Assembly (NCBI GenBank): GCA_031296755.1
Contig: JAUMMZ010000012.1
Coordinates: forward strand, 1 to 23,565
DNA from: Collinsella sp.
GTDB lineage: Bacteria > Actinomycetota > Coriobacteriia > Coriobacteriales > Coriobacteriaceae
Length of the DNA stretch: 23,565 nt
Direction: 5' to 3'
Shown piece after piece: positions 1 through 7,546 of the stretch. Each line of letters begins with the position of its first letter. The first letter of the stretch is position 1. The translations under genes were made by a program, and so were the position numbers. Under the pieces are notes generated by a model that saw only the letters and a program-made list of their open reading frames with translations, did no database searches and was not told the origin of the DNA.

Positions 1-387
1 ACTTCCTACGACACCTCCATGGGCTATCGTCACGGACCTAAGTCCTTCGTCGACGATAAGACGCTCGTCTTCGTGTTCGTCAACAACGACGCCTACACCC
101 GTCAGTACGACATCGACATCCTCAACGAGATCGGTGGCGACAAGATCGCTCAGCACACCGTTGCCGTTCAGCAGGATGGCGCTACCGTCTACGAGGGCGA
201 GTCCTTCACCTTTAAGGGCTACGAGGCGCTTCCCGAGGGCTACCTTGCCCTGCCGTTCGTGATGTTTGCCCAGGCTATCAGCCTGCTCAACTCCGTGCGC
301 GTGGGCAACACGCCCGATACGCCGAGCCCCACCGGCACGGTCAACCGCGTGGTTAAGGGCGTGACGATTCACCCCTTCACCGCTTAA
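1..387 (+). CDS. agaS: AgaS, galactosamine-6-phosphate deaminase/isomerase, C-terminal part
   Basis: The reading frame is open from the first base and ends at TAA 385-387, so this is the last 128 codons of a gene that begins outside the window. AgaS is a cytoplasmic SIS-domain enzyme that converts D-galactosamine-6-phosphate to tagatose-6-phosphate and ammonia. Seen here are the GYRHGPKSF motif near the start, the DPYTRQYD-like stretch (NNDAYTRQYDIDIL), and the family's C-terminal signature TPSPTGTVNRVVKGVTIHPF. The match to the family tail is strong, so the call is confident despite truncation. The product feeds the same intermediate as LacC further downstream. A strong terminator follows within 20 bp, so the gene ends its transcript, separate from nagA. 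It might instead be named as a generic tagatose-6-phosphate ketose/aldose isomerase, which is the same family. Confidence 0.88.
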   Translation, partial: TSYDTSMGYRHGPKSFVDDKTLVFVFVNNDAYTRQYDIDILNEIGGDKIAQHTVAVQQDGATVYEGESFTFKGYEALPEGYLALPFVMFAQAISLLNSVRVGNTPDTPSPTGTVNRVVKGVTIHPFTA

Positions 388-405
388 TCGCGTCCCCCTG
401 TAAGG

Positions 406-447
406 GCGCCCGTCCGCTCATAACGGCGGGCGGGCGCTTTTTGTTTT
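406..447 (+). terminator. Rho-independent terminator after agaS
   Basis: A 12-bp GC-rich stem (406-417 with 426-437, one G-T pair) closes an 8-nt loop and is followed by TTTTTGTTTTT. It starts 19 bp after the agaS stop codon. Confidence 0.9.
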
Positions 448-505
448 TACATGGACCGGGTATAAGCATTACCACAGTCAACTGCTTTAGAAGCAAGGAG
501 TGCAT

Positions 506-1675
506 ATGAGCACGTACGCAATTAAGGCTGACAAGTTCTTCTTGCCGGCAGGCCCGCAACTGGGCGGCTATCTTATGGTCGAGGATGGCGTTTTTGGCGC
601 CTGGCAGGCCGACGAGCCCTCTTGCGAGATCAAGGACTACACGGGATCGTGGATCGCACCGGGTATGGTCGATACTCACATCCATGGCTTCTATAACCAC
701 TCGACTACCGATAACGATCCCGAGGGCATTGATATCAGCTCGACCGAGCTCGCCCGTCGCGGTACCACCAGCTGGCTGCCCACGACGTTCACCGATGGCG
801 TCGAGCAGATCAAAGACGCCTGCGCCGCCATCGCTCAGGCGGACGAGGGTCGCGGCCCCGACTTCTGCGGTGCTCGCATTCAGGGCATCTATCTGGAGGG
901 CCCCTTCTTTACCATGAAGCACGTGGGCGCGCAGAACCCCGCTTATCTTATCGATCCCTCCGAGGAGGTCTTCGATCAGTGGCAGGAGGCTGCGGGCGGT
1001 CGCATCGTTAAGAGCGCCATGGCGGCCGAGCGCGACGGTGCCGCTGCTTATGCGGCTGCTCTGAACGCCAAGGGTGTGGTGACCAGCATCGGTCACTCCG
1101 ACGCCACCTACGATGAGTGCATCGCCGCCATCAACGCCGGTGCCAGCTGCTTTACGCATACCTATAACGGTCAGCGCGGGCTGCATCACCGTGAGCCCGG
1201 TGTCGTGGGCGCTGCCATGTCCACGCCCGAGACCTACGCCGAGATCATCTGTGACGGCAAGCACGTTAACCCTGCCGCCATCAAGGCGCTGCTGCAGGCA
1301 AAGGGCTGGCAACACACGGTGCTCATCACCGACTGTCTGGGTTGCGGCGGCATGCCCGAGGGCAGCTACACCAGTGGTGGCATGGACGTCATCATGAAGG
1401 ACAACCTGTGCTGGCTCGCCGACGGCAAGAGCATTGCCGGCTCGGTGCTCACGCTTGCCCAGGGCGTCAAGAACATCGTTGACTGGGGCATCGCCAGCGC
1501 CGATATCGCCATTCGTATGGCAACCGAGGTGCCGGCACGCTCCGCGCACATCGAGGATAAGTGCGGCAGCATCATGCCGGGTCGCGACGCCGACTTTGTC
1601 GTGTTCGACCATGAGCTTACCCTCGTCGAGACGTATGTTGGCGGCCAGAGCGTCGGCAACGCCTTTACCGAGTAA
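506..1675 (+). CDS. nagA: N-acetylglucosamine/N-acetylgalactosamine-6-phosphate deacetylase
   Basis: This is a 389-residue cytoplasmic amidohydrolase that removes acetate from an N-acetylhexosamine-6-phosphate. Visible motifs are the metal-binding HIHG (residues 58-61), EGPFF with the metal-ligand Glu, GHSDATYDE, HTYNGQRGLHHREPG, and TDCLG with the catalytic Asp at about 276. The length is normal for NagA. The ATG at 506 is chosen because AAGGAG (495-500) lies 5 nt upstream; an in-frame GTG at 500 overlaps that ribosome site and is less likely. Because agaS lies just upstream, the physiological substrate may be GalNAc-6-phosphate (AgaA role) rather than GlcNAc-6-phosphate; sequence alone cannot decide. 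The last 42 codons are closely matched by a remnant at 4405-4533. Confidence 0.9.
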   Translation: MSTYAIKADKFFLPAGPQLGGYLMVEDGVFGAWQADEPSCEIKDYTGSWIAPGMVDTHIHGFYNHSTTDNDPEGIDISSTELARRGTTSWLPTTFTDGVEQIKDACAAIAQADEGRGPDFCGARIQGIYLEGPFFTMKHVGAQNPAYLIDPSEEVFDQWQEAAGGRIVKSAMAAERDGAAAYAAALNAKGVVTSIGHSDATYDECIAAINAGASCFTHTYNGQRGLHHREPGVVGAAMSTPETYAEIICDGKHVNPAAIKALLQAKGWQHTVLITDCLGCGGMPEGSYTSGGMDVIMKDNLCWLADGKSIAGSVLTLAQGVKNIVDWGIASADIAIRMATEVPARSAHIEDKCGSIMPGRDADFVVFDHELTLVETYVGGQSVGNAFTE

Positions 1676-1680
1676 CGATA

Positions 1681-1719
1681 GAAAAAGACGGCGGGCCCGA
1701 ATCTGCTCGGACCCGCCGT
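1681..1719 (-). terminator. Terminator for the flavodoxin gene (minus strand)
   Basis: A 13-bp stem (1688-1700 with 1707-1719, one mismatch) has a 6-nt loop. On the minus strand it is followed by a T run (AAAAA at 1682-1686 on plus). It sits between the convergent nagA and flavodoxin stops and may also help end nagA transcripts. Confidence 0.75.
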
Positions 1720-1750
1720 ATGGGTTGAACGCTCAAAAGCACCTTCACAG

Positions 1751-2335
1751 TTACAGCTTGTTAGCGATTTTCTTTGCCGTGCGCTTGACGCCGGCCACCA
1801 GGCCTCCTGCAGGATGCTCCTTCTCGTATGCTAGACGCTTCTCGCGCTTGGCGTACTCTTCGACGATGATATCGCCATATTCGTCTTCGATCTTGTCGAA
1901 GAAGTCGACGGCGCCCTTAATTTCCTCAGCGGTCGGGTGTCCCTTTTGGACACCGCCGGCGAGTTTGAACGGCCCCCACGTATCAAAGCCGGGGCAGCCG
2001 TAGACACCCATAAAGATGGCCTGCCTCATGCGGCAGATGCCATCGATATCCTTGCCGTACCACTTGTTTTTGCCACCGTAGGTCATAAGGCCAAACACCT
2101 TGTCCTGCGGCTGCAGCACGTTCGTGAGCACTCGTGCCATGTCCTTGTCGATCTCGGAGTAATAGATGCCCGTGGCGACACCGATCAGATGATATTCGTG
2201 CAGGTTGGGATACTCGTTTTTACCGAGTGCCTTGACGTCGAGGGTATCGATCTCGGGGTGTGCCTCGACGATGGCGTCCACGAGCTTTTTCGTATTGCCG
2301 TGATGGCGCGAGGCGTAGAGGATGATGGTTCGCAT
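1751..2335 (-). CDS. Flavodoxin-family protein
   Basis: A 194-residue cytoplasmic protein with the flavodoxin fold. The N-terminal strand and phosphate loop read IILYASRHHGNTKKL (residues 4-18), the usual FMN-phosphate site. YYSEIDKDM and MTYGGKNKWYG fit the later FMN-contact loops. After about residue 150 a charged, Lys/Arg-rich tail extends beyond a minimal flavodoxin. The start at 2335 is preferred because AAAGG lies 7 nt upstream on the minus strand and the family begins at this Met; an upstream Met at 2365 has no ribosome site. The gene stands alone, convergent with nagA and divergent from the lacX-like gene. The redox partner cannot be read from the sequence. Confidence 0.82.
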   Translation of the reverse strand: MRTIILYASRHHGNTKKLVDAIVEAHPEIDTLDVKALGKNEYPNLHEYHLIGVATGIYYSEIDKDMARVLTNVLQPQDKVFGLMTYGGKNKWYGKDIDGICRMRQAIFMGVYGCPGFDTWGPFKLAGGVQKGHPTAEEIKGAVDFFDKIEDEYGDIIVEEYAKREKRLAYEKEHPAGGLVAGVKRTAKKIANKL

Positions 2336-2491
2336 AAGAAGGCCTTTCAGCTGTAATTGCATCAATGTCTGTATGGTACCCCGTTACATGGCTGGGATAC
2401 CGGACGCATCGATGAACGTGCGGGTTTGTCCTTTGGTTAGGGCCGAGACGGGTACTTGCGAGCAAAAAGCAGTTGTTCGAAAGGATGGGCA

Positions 2492-3373
2492 ATGGAATAC
2501 GCTCTCTCCAACGATTCGATTTCTATTAAGGTGTCCACGGCTGGTGGTTCGTTTACCTCGATCAAGGCCGGAGGTTGCGAGTATCTGTGGCAGGGCGATC
2601 CCGCCGTGTGGTCCGGCCAGGCACCGATTTGCTTCCCGATTTGCGGAGGCTTGCGCGATAACAACGCCATGACGTTTGCCGGGCATCATGTAAAGCTCGC
2701 TCGCCATGGGTTTGCGCGCAAACAGGAGTGGAAGCTGCTGAGCCAGAGCGAGAACGAGCTGGCGATGTGCCTGGCTTCGGAGGATAACGCCGCGCTGCTG
2801 AGCGATTATCCGTATCCGTTTAAGCTTGTCGCTCGTTATACGCTTGAGGGGGATGCCGTTCGCGTCTCCTATGAGGTGACCAACGAGGGAACCGAGGACA
2901 TGCCGTTCTTTATCGGCGGTCATCCCGGCTTTAGGTGTCCGCTCGATGAGGGCGAGGCCTATACGGACTACGAGTTGCGCTTTGAGAAAGACGAGGCTGC
3001 GGAGCTCTGCACCGCCGTTCCCTCGACTGGCTTGATTGACGTGACCAATCGCTCCAAGAACCCCATGGTGGGAAAGACGCTGCCTCTGTCACATGAGCTC
3101 TTCGATTTTGCGGAGACCATCTTTGACGTGCTCGAGAGCTGTCAGGTCACGCTTTCCAAAAAGGGCGAGGACAAGGGCGTCCGCCTGAGCTTTGAGGGCT
3201 TCCCATATCTCATTGTGTGGAGCAAGCCCGAGGGCGATTTTGTGGCGGTTGAGCCCTGGGGCGGCCTTTCGACCTGCTCCGATGAGGACGACGTGCTTGA
3301 GCATAAGCGCGGCTGCCTTGTCGCAAAGCCCAAGGAGACCGTCGTTCGCTCGTTCACGATTGAGATTCTGTAA
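2492..3373 (+). CDS. lacX: Aldose 1-epimerase family protein, LacX-like
   Basis: A 293-residue cytoplasmic protein of the galactose-mutarotase fold, in the shorter LacX-type branch. Supporting motifs are GQAPICFPICGGLRDN (42-57), RHGFAR (71-76, conserved His), IGGHPGFRCPL (141-151, second conserved His) and VEPWGGLSTC near the C terminus. The start is placed at ATG 2492 because GAAAGGA lies just upstream. The gene lies 59 bp ahead of lacC in the same direction, as lacX accompanies tagatose-6-phosphate genes in some Gram-positive lac operons. The role is probably interconversion of anomers of a hexose or hexose-6-phosphate; the exact substrate is unknown. The symbol rests on family type and context. 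Confidence 0.8.
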   Translation: MEYALSNDSISIKVSTAGGSFTSIKAGGCEYLWQGDPAVWSGQAPICFPICGGLRDNNAMTFAGHHVKLARHGFARKQEWKLLSQSENELAMCLASEDNAALLSDYPYPFKLVARYTLEGDAVRVSYEVTNEGTEDMPFFIGGHPGFRCPLDEGEAYTDYELRFEKDEAAELCTAVPSTGLIDVTNRSKNPMVGKTLPLSHELFDFAETIFDVLESCQVTLSKKGEDKGVRLSFEGFPYLIVWSKPEGDFVAVEPWGGLSTCSDEDDVLEHKRGCLVAKPKETVVRSFTIEIL

Positions 3374-3432
3374 TTCCGTTTTGTCGACTCGTATCGCGAG
3401 GCACAAGGAGCCTGCGAGATAAGGAGCTAAAA

Positions 3433-4368
3433 ATGATCCTCACCGTTACGATGAACCCGTCTGTCGATACGCGCTATCAGCTCGATGAGCTCGTTATCGA
3501 CGACGTCAACCGTGTGACGCCCGAAAAGACCGCTGGCGGCAAGGGCCTCAACGTGGCCCGTGTGCTGGGTCAGCTGGGCGACGACGTTGTGGCAACAGGT
3601 CTGCTCGGCGGCCACATGGGCGCCTACATGGCTGAGCTCATGGACGCCAACGGTATTAAAAACGACTTTGTGCCCATCAAGGGCGAGACTCGCATTTGCC
3701 TCAACATCCTCCACGCCGGCAACCAGACTGAGCTGCTCGAGAGTGGCCCGACAATTGCCCCCGAGGAGCTCGATGCCTTTACTGCAAAGTTCGCCGAGCT
3801 TGCAGGCAAGGCCGATGTCGTCACCATCTCGGGTTCGCTGCCCCGCGGCGTCGAGGCGGACTACTATGCCAAGATCACGGGCATTGCCGAGAACGCCGGC
3901 GCCAAGGTGCTGCTCGATACCTCGGGTGCTTCGCTCGAAGCCGCCCTTAAGTCCGAAATTAAGCCCGAGCTGGTCAAGCCTAATCTGACCGAGATTAACG
4001 GCCTTCTGGGCACGAGCTTTACCACCGACGATGTGGACGAGCTCCGCGCCGCACTTGCCTCTGACGCCCGCTTCTCCGATATCCCCTGGGTCGTCGTGTC
4101 CATGGGTGCCGCCGGTTCCGTGGGCTTCCACAATGGCCGTGCGTTCCGCGCCAAGACTCCCGATATCCCCGCCGTTAACGCTACGGGCTCTGGCGACTCC
4201 ACTATCGCAGGCTTCGCGCATGCCATCGCTGCTGGCGCAGACGACGAGACGGTACTGCGTACCGCCAACACCTGCGGCAAGCTCAATGCCATGGATCCCA
4301 TGACCGGCCATCTGGTCATGGACCGTTGGGACGAGGTCTACAACGGCGTTGTCGTGACCGAGCTGTAA
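3433..4368 (+). CDS. lacC: Tagatose-6-phosphate kinase / 1-phosphofructokinase (PfkB family)
   Basis: A 311-residue PfkB-family sugar-phosphate kinase, cytoplasmic. It begins ILTVTMNPSVDTRYQLDE, typical of LacC/FruK, carries the first PfkB signature TAGGKGLNVARVLGQLG (about 34-50) and the second signature NATGSGDSTIAGF, in which the catalytic base is Asp255. AAGGAG (3421-3426) lies 6 nt before the ATG. LacC phosphorylates tagatose-6-phosphate to tagatose-1,6-bisphosphate; FruK acts on fructose-1-phosphate, and the two cannot be separated with certainty by motif. The neighbours (LacX-like, AgaS, three LacG enzymes) favour tagatose-6-phosphate. No terminator follows, so transcription may run on through the nagA remnant into the yhcH-type gene. 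Confidence 0.82.
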   Translation: MILTVTMNPSVDTRYQLDELVIDDVNRVTPEKTAGGKGLNVARVLGQLGDDVVATGLLGGHMGAYMAELMDANGIKNDFVPIKGETRICLNILHAGNQTELLESGPTIAPEELDAFTAKFAELAGKADVVTISGSLPRGVEADYYAKITGIAENAGAKVLLDTSGASLEAALKSEIKPELVKPNLTEINGLLGTSFTTDDVDELRAALASDARFSDIPWVVVSMGAAGSVGFHNGRAFRAKTPDIPAVNATGSGDSTIAGFAHAIAAGADDETVLRTANTCGKLNAMDPMTGHLVMDRWDEVYNGVVVTEL

Positions 4369-4404
4369 GAGCTTGGGTGACGGCCCCGGCATCGCTTGCT
4401 AGCT

Positions 4405-4533
4405 CATGTCGACGACAAGTGCGGTAGCATTATGCCGGGGCGCGACGCCGAGTTTGTCGTGTTCAATCCCGACCTTACCCTGGTCGAGGCGTATGTGGGT
4501 GGCAACAGCGTCGGTAACGCGTTTGCCGAGTAG
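4405..4533 (+). pseudogene. Remnant of a second nagA (last 42 codons)
   Basis: Read from CAT at 4405 to TAG at 4531, this stretch encodes 42 residues that match the last 42 residues of NagA (506-1675) at 33 positions, with the block DKCGSIMPGRDA identical. Homology fades upstream of about 4400, and no start codon or ribosome site precedes it in frame. It lies 36 bp after the lacC stop and 32 bp before the yhcH-type start. It is best read as the tail of a degraded or deleted nagA paralogue rather than a working gene. Confidence 0.85.
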
Positions 4534-4565
4534 CCGCCAAAGAAGCGATCCGAGAGGGGATTTAG

Positions 4566-5039
4566 ATGATTTACGGTGCATTGGGCGATATCGAGGAGTA
4601 TCGCGGAATGCTCAAGGGCCTCGACGTGTTGATCGACTGGCTCGAGGAGAACGACCCGGCGGAGCTCGAGGTCGGCAGCCATCCGATTCTGGGCGACAAG
4701 GTCTATGCGAACGTCATGGCTCCCACGACGCGTCCCGAGGCCGAGGCTCACTATGAGACGCATCAGCGCTATCACGACCTGCAGATCGATGTCGAGGGTC
4801 GCGAGGCCTTTAAGGTTGCCACGGGCAGCCTGACGTTGGTTCAGGAGTTTGACGAGAAGGACGACTACGATCTGGTCGATTCCGATGCTTCGATCGCCGG
4901 CGATCTTGCCGACGACAAGTTCGCGCTGTTTGTTGCCGGCGAGCCTCACATGCCCACGCTCGAGTTCCCGGGCGATGGCGCACAGCCGGTCAAGAAGATC
5001 TGCTTTAAGCTGCTTGCAGACGCTTACTGGGAGGAGTAG
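4566..5039 (+). CDS. YhcH/YjgK/YiaL family protein, probable sugar anomerase
   Basis: A 157-residue cupin-like cytoplasmic protein of the YhcH/YjgK/YiaL family, the usual length for the family. Motifs seen are ETHQRYHDLQ (residues 64-73, the family's ExHxxYxDLQ metal-site region), SHPILGDKVYANV near residue 38, and EPHMP with a conserved His at 128. GAGAGGGG upstream of ATG 4566 is the ribosome site. Characterised members (E. coli NanQ/YhcH) speed anomer interconversion of sialic acid, and the family travels with amino-sugar and beta-galactosidase genes (EbgC). Its position after a nagA remnant suggests an ancestral nagA-yhcH pair. The sugar handled here is not known. Confidence 0.8.
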   Translation: MIYGALGDIEEYRGMLKGLDVLIDWLEENDPAELEVGSHPILGDKVYANVMAPTTRPEAEAHYETHQRYHDLQIDVEGREAFKVATGSLTLVQEFDEKDDYDLVDSDASIAGDLADDKFALFVAGEPHMPTLEFPGDGAQPVKKICFKLLADAYWEE

Positions 5040-5097
5040 CGCACTGCTCGGCTGAGCTGCTCGTCTGATGACGTGATTCCATTGAGGAGCGCGCTTG

Positions 5098-5148
5098 AGC
5101 CCCGTTAATCGCGGTTCCCTTGGGGATTGCGGTTGGCGGGGCTTTTTT
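5098..5148 (+). terminator. Rho-independent terminator after the yhcH-type gene
   Basis: AGCCCCG (5098-5104) pairs with CGGGGCT (5137-5143), with further pairing inside, and TTTTTT follows. It closes the lacX-lacC-yhcH transcript. Confidence 0.8.
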
Positions 5149-5212
5149 GTTGAGTAGGGGAGTTGCCGGCGGCGTTGTGCTTGGATTGGCGGATATGCGC
5201 CCGAAATTGGCA

Positions 5213-5236
5213 ACAAAAAAGCCGCCCGAAGGCGGC
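5213..5236 (-). terminator. Terminator of the tRNA-Thr transcript
   Basis: On the minus strand GCCGCC-TTCG-GGCGGC is followed at once by TTTTTTGTT. The UUCG-type tetraloop and the 12-bp distance from the tRNA 3' end make this a clear tRNA terminator. Confidence 0.9.
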
Positions 5237-5248
5237 TATCTTGTGCAA

Positions 5249-5324
5249 TGGAGCCAGCGACCGGGCTCGAACCGGTGACCCCCGCTTTACGAGAGCGGTG
5301 CTCTACCAACTGAGCTACGCTGGC
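5249..5324 (-). tRNA. tRNA-Thr (anticodon CGU)
   Basis: Read on the minus strand this is a 76-nt cloverleaf with encoded CCA. The acceptor stem GCCAGCG pairs with CGCTGGC. The D arm carries AGTTGGTAGAGC. The anticodon stem CCGCT/AGCGG encloses the loop CTCGTAA, giving anticodon CGT (reads ACG, threonine). The T arm carries GGTTCGAGCC. The discriminator is U (T in DNA), followed by CCA. Confidence 0.96.
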
Positions 5325-5481
5325 GGCCATATGGTGACGCAACTGAGGCGTCAACGGCTGTCTATGATACGGGACATCGCAAATCCGCGCAAGTGTTCTG
5401 ACGGCTTTTCTCACTTTAAATGCACTAATATTAGAGGCGTGATGTCTTGCTCTTACGGGTCTCAAGCAGAATGGGGCAGCG

Positions 5482-5964
5482 ATGGCACAACCCAAGATCC
5501 TTCTTACACGTATCGATGACCGTTTCATTTACGGGCAAGACGTTGAGCTGTGGAACGAAGCCGTGGGCTCCAACCTTGTCCTAATCGTCAACGACGAGAT
5601 TGCGGCGGATTCGCGCCAATGGGCACCCATGAGGGTGGCGGCGCCAGAAGGCGTTTGGACAAGGTTTTTCTCGGTGCAAAGGGCCATCGACATCATTCAT
5701 ACCGCAACGCCGCGCCAATTGATTCTGATCATGGTGGCCTCACCCGCCGATGCACTCGCGCTGGTTAAGGGTGGCGTGCCGATCACCAAGATCAGCATTG
5801 GCCATATGCAGGCAGGGGAGGGCAAGCATCCCGCAGTGCCCGCAGTCGCCACAGACGATGCGGACGTCGCTGCTCTCAGAGAGCTGCAAAAGCTCGGCAT
5901 AGAACTAGAAATCCGCTATCTCCCCAGCTCCAATCCCGACCCCATCGGCAATCTGTTCAACTGA
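5482..5964 (+). CDS. Orphan PTS IIB protein, mannose family, without the active-site histidine
   Basis: A 160-residue soluble protein with the mannose/fructose/sorbose-family PTS IIB fold. The start ILLTRIDDRFIYGQDVELW aligns with the family's active-site segment (I)RIDDRLIHGQV..W, and MRVAAPEGV matches the family's M.MA.P.GV block. The family's phosphorylated His of the LIHGQ motif is Tyr17 here (codon TAC). Without it the protein should not carry phosphate from IIA to sugar in the normal way. No IIA, IIC or IID gene is adjacent, so it is an orphan. It may be a regulatory or sensing relative, or a decaying gene, although the frame is intact and the rest of the fold is kept. The ribosome site (GGGG near 5473) is weak. 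Confidence 0.82.
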   Translation: MAQPKILLTRIDDRFIYGQDVELWNEAVGSNLVLIVNDEIAADSRQWAPMRVAAPEGVWTRFFSVQRAIDIIHTATPRQLILIMVASPADALALVKGGVPITKISIGHMQAGEGKHPAVPAVATDDADVAALRELQKLGIELEIRYLPSSNPDPIGNLFN

Positions 5965-5996
5965 TCCCTTGGGGACGGAGGGAAACGGATCATTTT
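5962..5996 (+). terminator. Possible terminator or small repeat overlapping the IIB stop codon
   Basis: TGATCC (5962-5967, containing the stop codon) pairs with GGATCA (5987-5992), followed by TTTT. The stem is only 6 bp with a long loop, so the call is weak. Confidence 0.4.
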
Positions 5997-6029
5997 GCCG
6001 TCGTAGGGGGTCTGTGTGGCGCTGTCCGC

Positions 6030-6182
6030 CAAAACTATGCCGGTTTACTACGATGAATTGCTTATCGCCGAGCATGCCAAATTTGCAGAGAATAAAACTG
6101 CAGGTAGACGAGTTGCTAATTTTTTTAAACCAGCGTGTGGTCGGACATTGTGGGTTCATCGTAGTAATTCGGCATAGTTTTG
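6030..6182. repeat. 153-bp element bounded by 28-bp inverted repeats
   Basis: The left arm 6030-6057 (begins CAAAACTATGCCG, ends TTACTACGATGAA) and the right arm 6155-6182 are inverted copies that match at 26 of 28 positions, with the two mismatches in the centre. The 97 bp between the arms hold no gene and include a T run at 6119-6126. It fills most of the gap between the IIB gene and galM (5965-6289); apart from hairpins nothing else is seen there. It resembles a non-autonomous mobile element (MITE-like) or a long structured palindrome. No target-site duplication was identified with confidence. Confidence 0.65.
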
Positions 6183-6227
6183 TTATGTCACCAATTCGGT
6201 GGCATCGAAAAGAAGGATTTATTCATG

Positions 6228-6264
6228 AAACAGCGCCCGTCGGCTGTGGTACCGGCGGGCGCTG
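6228..6264 (-). terminator. Probable terminator of galM (minus strand)
   Basis: A 13-bp stem (6231-6243 with 6252-6264, one G-T pair) with an 8-nt loop lies 25 bp after the galM stop. Only TTT follows on the minus strand, so it is a strong hairpin with a weak U-tract. Confidence 0.6.
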
Positions 6265-6289
6265 CTGTGCGATATATTGCGTTATGGGC

Positions 6290-7342
6290 TTAGTGCCTCA
6301 TAAAGTGGTACTCGATCACATTGCTGTAGGGGTGACCCGGGCCCACAATGCCCTGCGGGAACAGCGGCTGGTGCGGCGTGTCGGGGTACATCTCTGCCTC
6401 GAGGGCAAAGCCGGCGCCCCAGCCATAGTTGGCATCGTCCTTGGCGTGCTCGTCGCCCAGCCAGTTGCCGGTGTAGAGCTGCACGCCCGGGGCGGTGGTG
6501 TAGTAGTCAAGCTCGCGGCCGGTCCACATCTCCTCGACGTGCATCGCGCGGCGTAGATTGCGGCCGTACTGATAGCCATCGATGCACAGACAGTGGTCGT
6601 AGCCACGGGCCTGCTTAATCTGCGGGTCGTCGGCCTCCATGCCGGGTGCGACGGGGCGCAGCTCGCGAAAGTCAAACGGTGTTCCCTCGACTGGAGCAAT
6701 CTCGCCGGTGGGAATGTTCTGGTCATCAATGGGCAGGTAGTGGGCGGCGTTGGCAACAAAGAAGTGCTCACAGTCCATGCCGGCGTTATGACCGGCAAGG
6801 TTAAAGTACGTGTGGTTGGTCATGGACACGTAGGTGGCGCGGTCGCTCTCGCAGCCATACTCGATACGGAAACGTCCGGTGCGTGTAACGGTAAACACGG
6901 CCGTAAAGGTGCGGTTGCCGGGCAGGCCCAGCTCGCCATCCTCAAGCGAGGTGGTCATGCGCACGGCATTGTGCACCTCGTCGAGCTCAACATCCCATAC
7001 GCGCTTGTGCAGACCGTGCTCAAGATCGCTATGCAGGTTGTTGACGCCTTCGTTGGCCGGCATATGCCAGTCCGTGCCGTCGATGGCGATCGTGGCGCCC
7101 GCGGTGCGGTTTGCCACGGGGCCGATGGTCGCGCCAAAGCAGGCGGGGTTGTCAAAGTAATCCTCGAGCTTATCGAAGCCCAGCACCACATCGCGCACGT
7201 TGCCGGGAATGTCGGGCACGTCGATGCCCAACACGGTAGCGCCATAGTCCATAATGCGAACGCAGATCTCGGGCCCGTTGAGGGTGTAACGATGAACGGG
7301 GGTACCGCACGGCGCGGTGCCGAAAAGCTCGGAAGTGATCAT
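6290..7342 (-). CDS. galM: Galactose mutarotase (aldose 1-epimerase)
   Basis: A 350-residue cytoplasmic enzyme that interconverts alpha and beta anomers of galactose and other aldoses. Family signatures in order are GATIGPVANRTAG (70-82), NNLHSDLEHGLHKRVWDV (101-118), SMTNHTYFNLAGH (173-185) with the catalytic acid His177, GYDHCLCID (247-255), and GFALEAEMYPDTPHQP, in which Glu315 is the expected catalytic base. The length is normal. The start at 7342 is chosen because AGGAACCAA directly precedes it on the minus strand and conserved sequence begins there; the frame is open further upstream without support. It is divergent from a DeoR-type regulator gene across a 200-bp gap, which suggests control by that regulator. 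Confidence 0.92.
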   Translation of the reverse strand: MITSELFGTAPCGTPVHRYTLNGPEICVRIMDYGATVLGIDVPDIPGNVRDVVLGFDKLEDYFDNPACFGATIGPVANRTAGATIAIDGTDWHMPANEGVNNLHSDLEHGLHKRVWDVELDEVHNAVRMTTSLEDGELGLPGNRTFTAVFTVTRTGRFRIEYGCESDRATYVSMTNHTYFNLAGHNAGMDCEHFFVANAAHYLPIDDQNIPTGEIAPVEGTPFDFRELRPVAPGMEADDPQIKQARGYDHCLCIDGYQYGRNLRRAMHVEEMWTGRELDYYTTAPGVQLYTGNWLGDEHAKDDANYGWGAGFALEAEMYPDTPHQPLFPQGIVGPGHPYSNVIEYHFMRH

Positions 7343-7486
7343 TTGGTTCCTAACATCGAGGTATTCCGACAAACTGTAGCGCGAACAGGCGGGATTATCA
7401 CTACACCCCACTAAAGCAGGGGGTATTTTTCTCAAAAAAGTGATGATTGGAGCTGTGCTGGCGTTGATTTTTGACGCGCACGAGTC

Positions 7487-7495
7487 TGATACAAT
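7487..7495 (+). promoter_or_regulatory. Extended -10 promoter for the DeoR-type gene
   Basis: TGATACAAT fits an extended -10 element (TGn plus TACAAT). The -35 region is AT-rich but poor, as is usual for extended -10 promoters. It lies about 50 bp before the chosen GTG start. Confidence 0.6.
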
Positions 7496-7546
7496 TTGTT
7501 CGTTACTGTTTGAATTGACGCGAGCATGGAACAGCGAGGATTCATC

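Noticed and set aside
451..505. Promoter for nagA around TATAAG at about 461
   Set aside because: No -35 at a suitable distance could be found, so only the ribosome site is claimed.
6225..6293. 22-codon frame with AGAAGGA ahead of its ATG
   Set aside because: It coincides with the galM terminator hairpin and overlaps the galM stop; the peptide has no recognisable feature.
7398..7436. Small ACCCC/GGGGT hairpin followed by ATTTTT upstream of galM
   Set aside because: The stem is only 5 bp, and no plus-strand gene ends there; it was not strong enough to call a terminator or attenuator.
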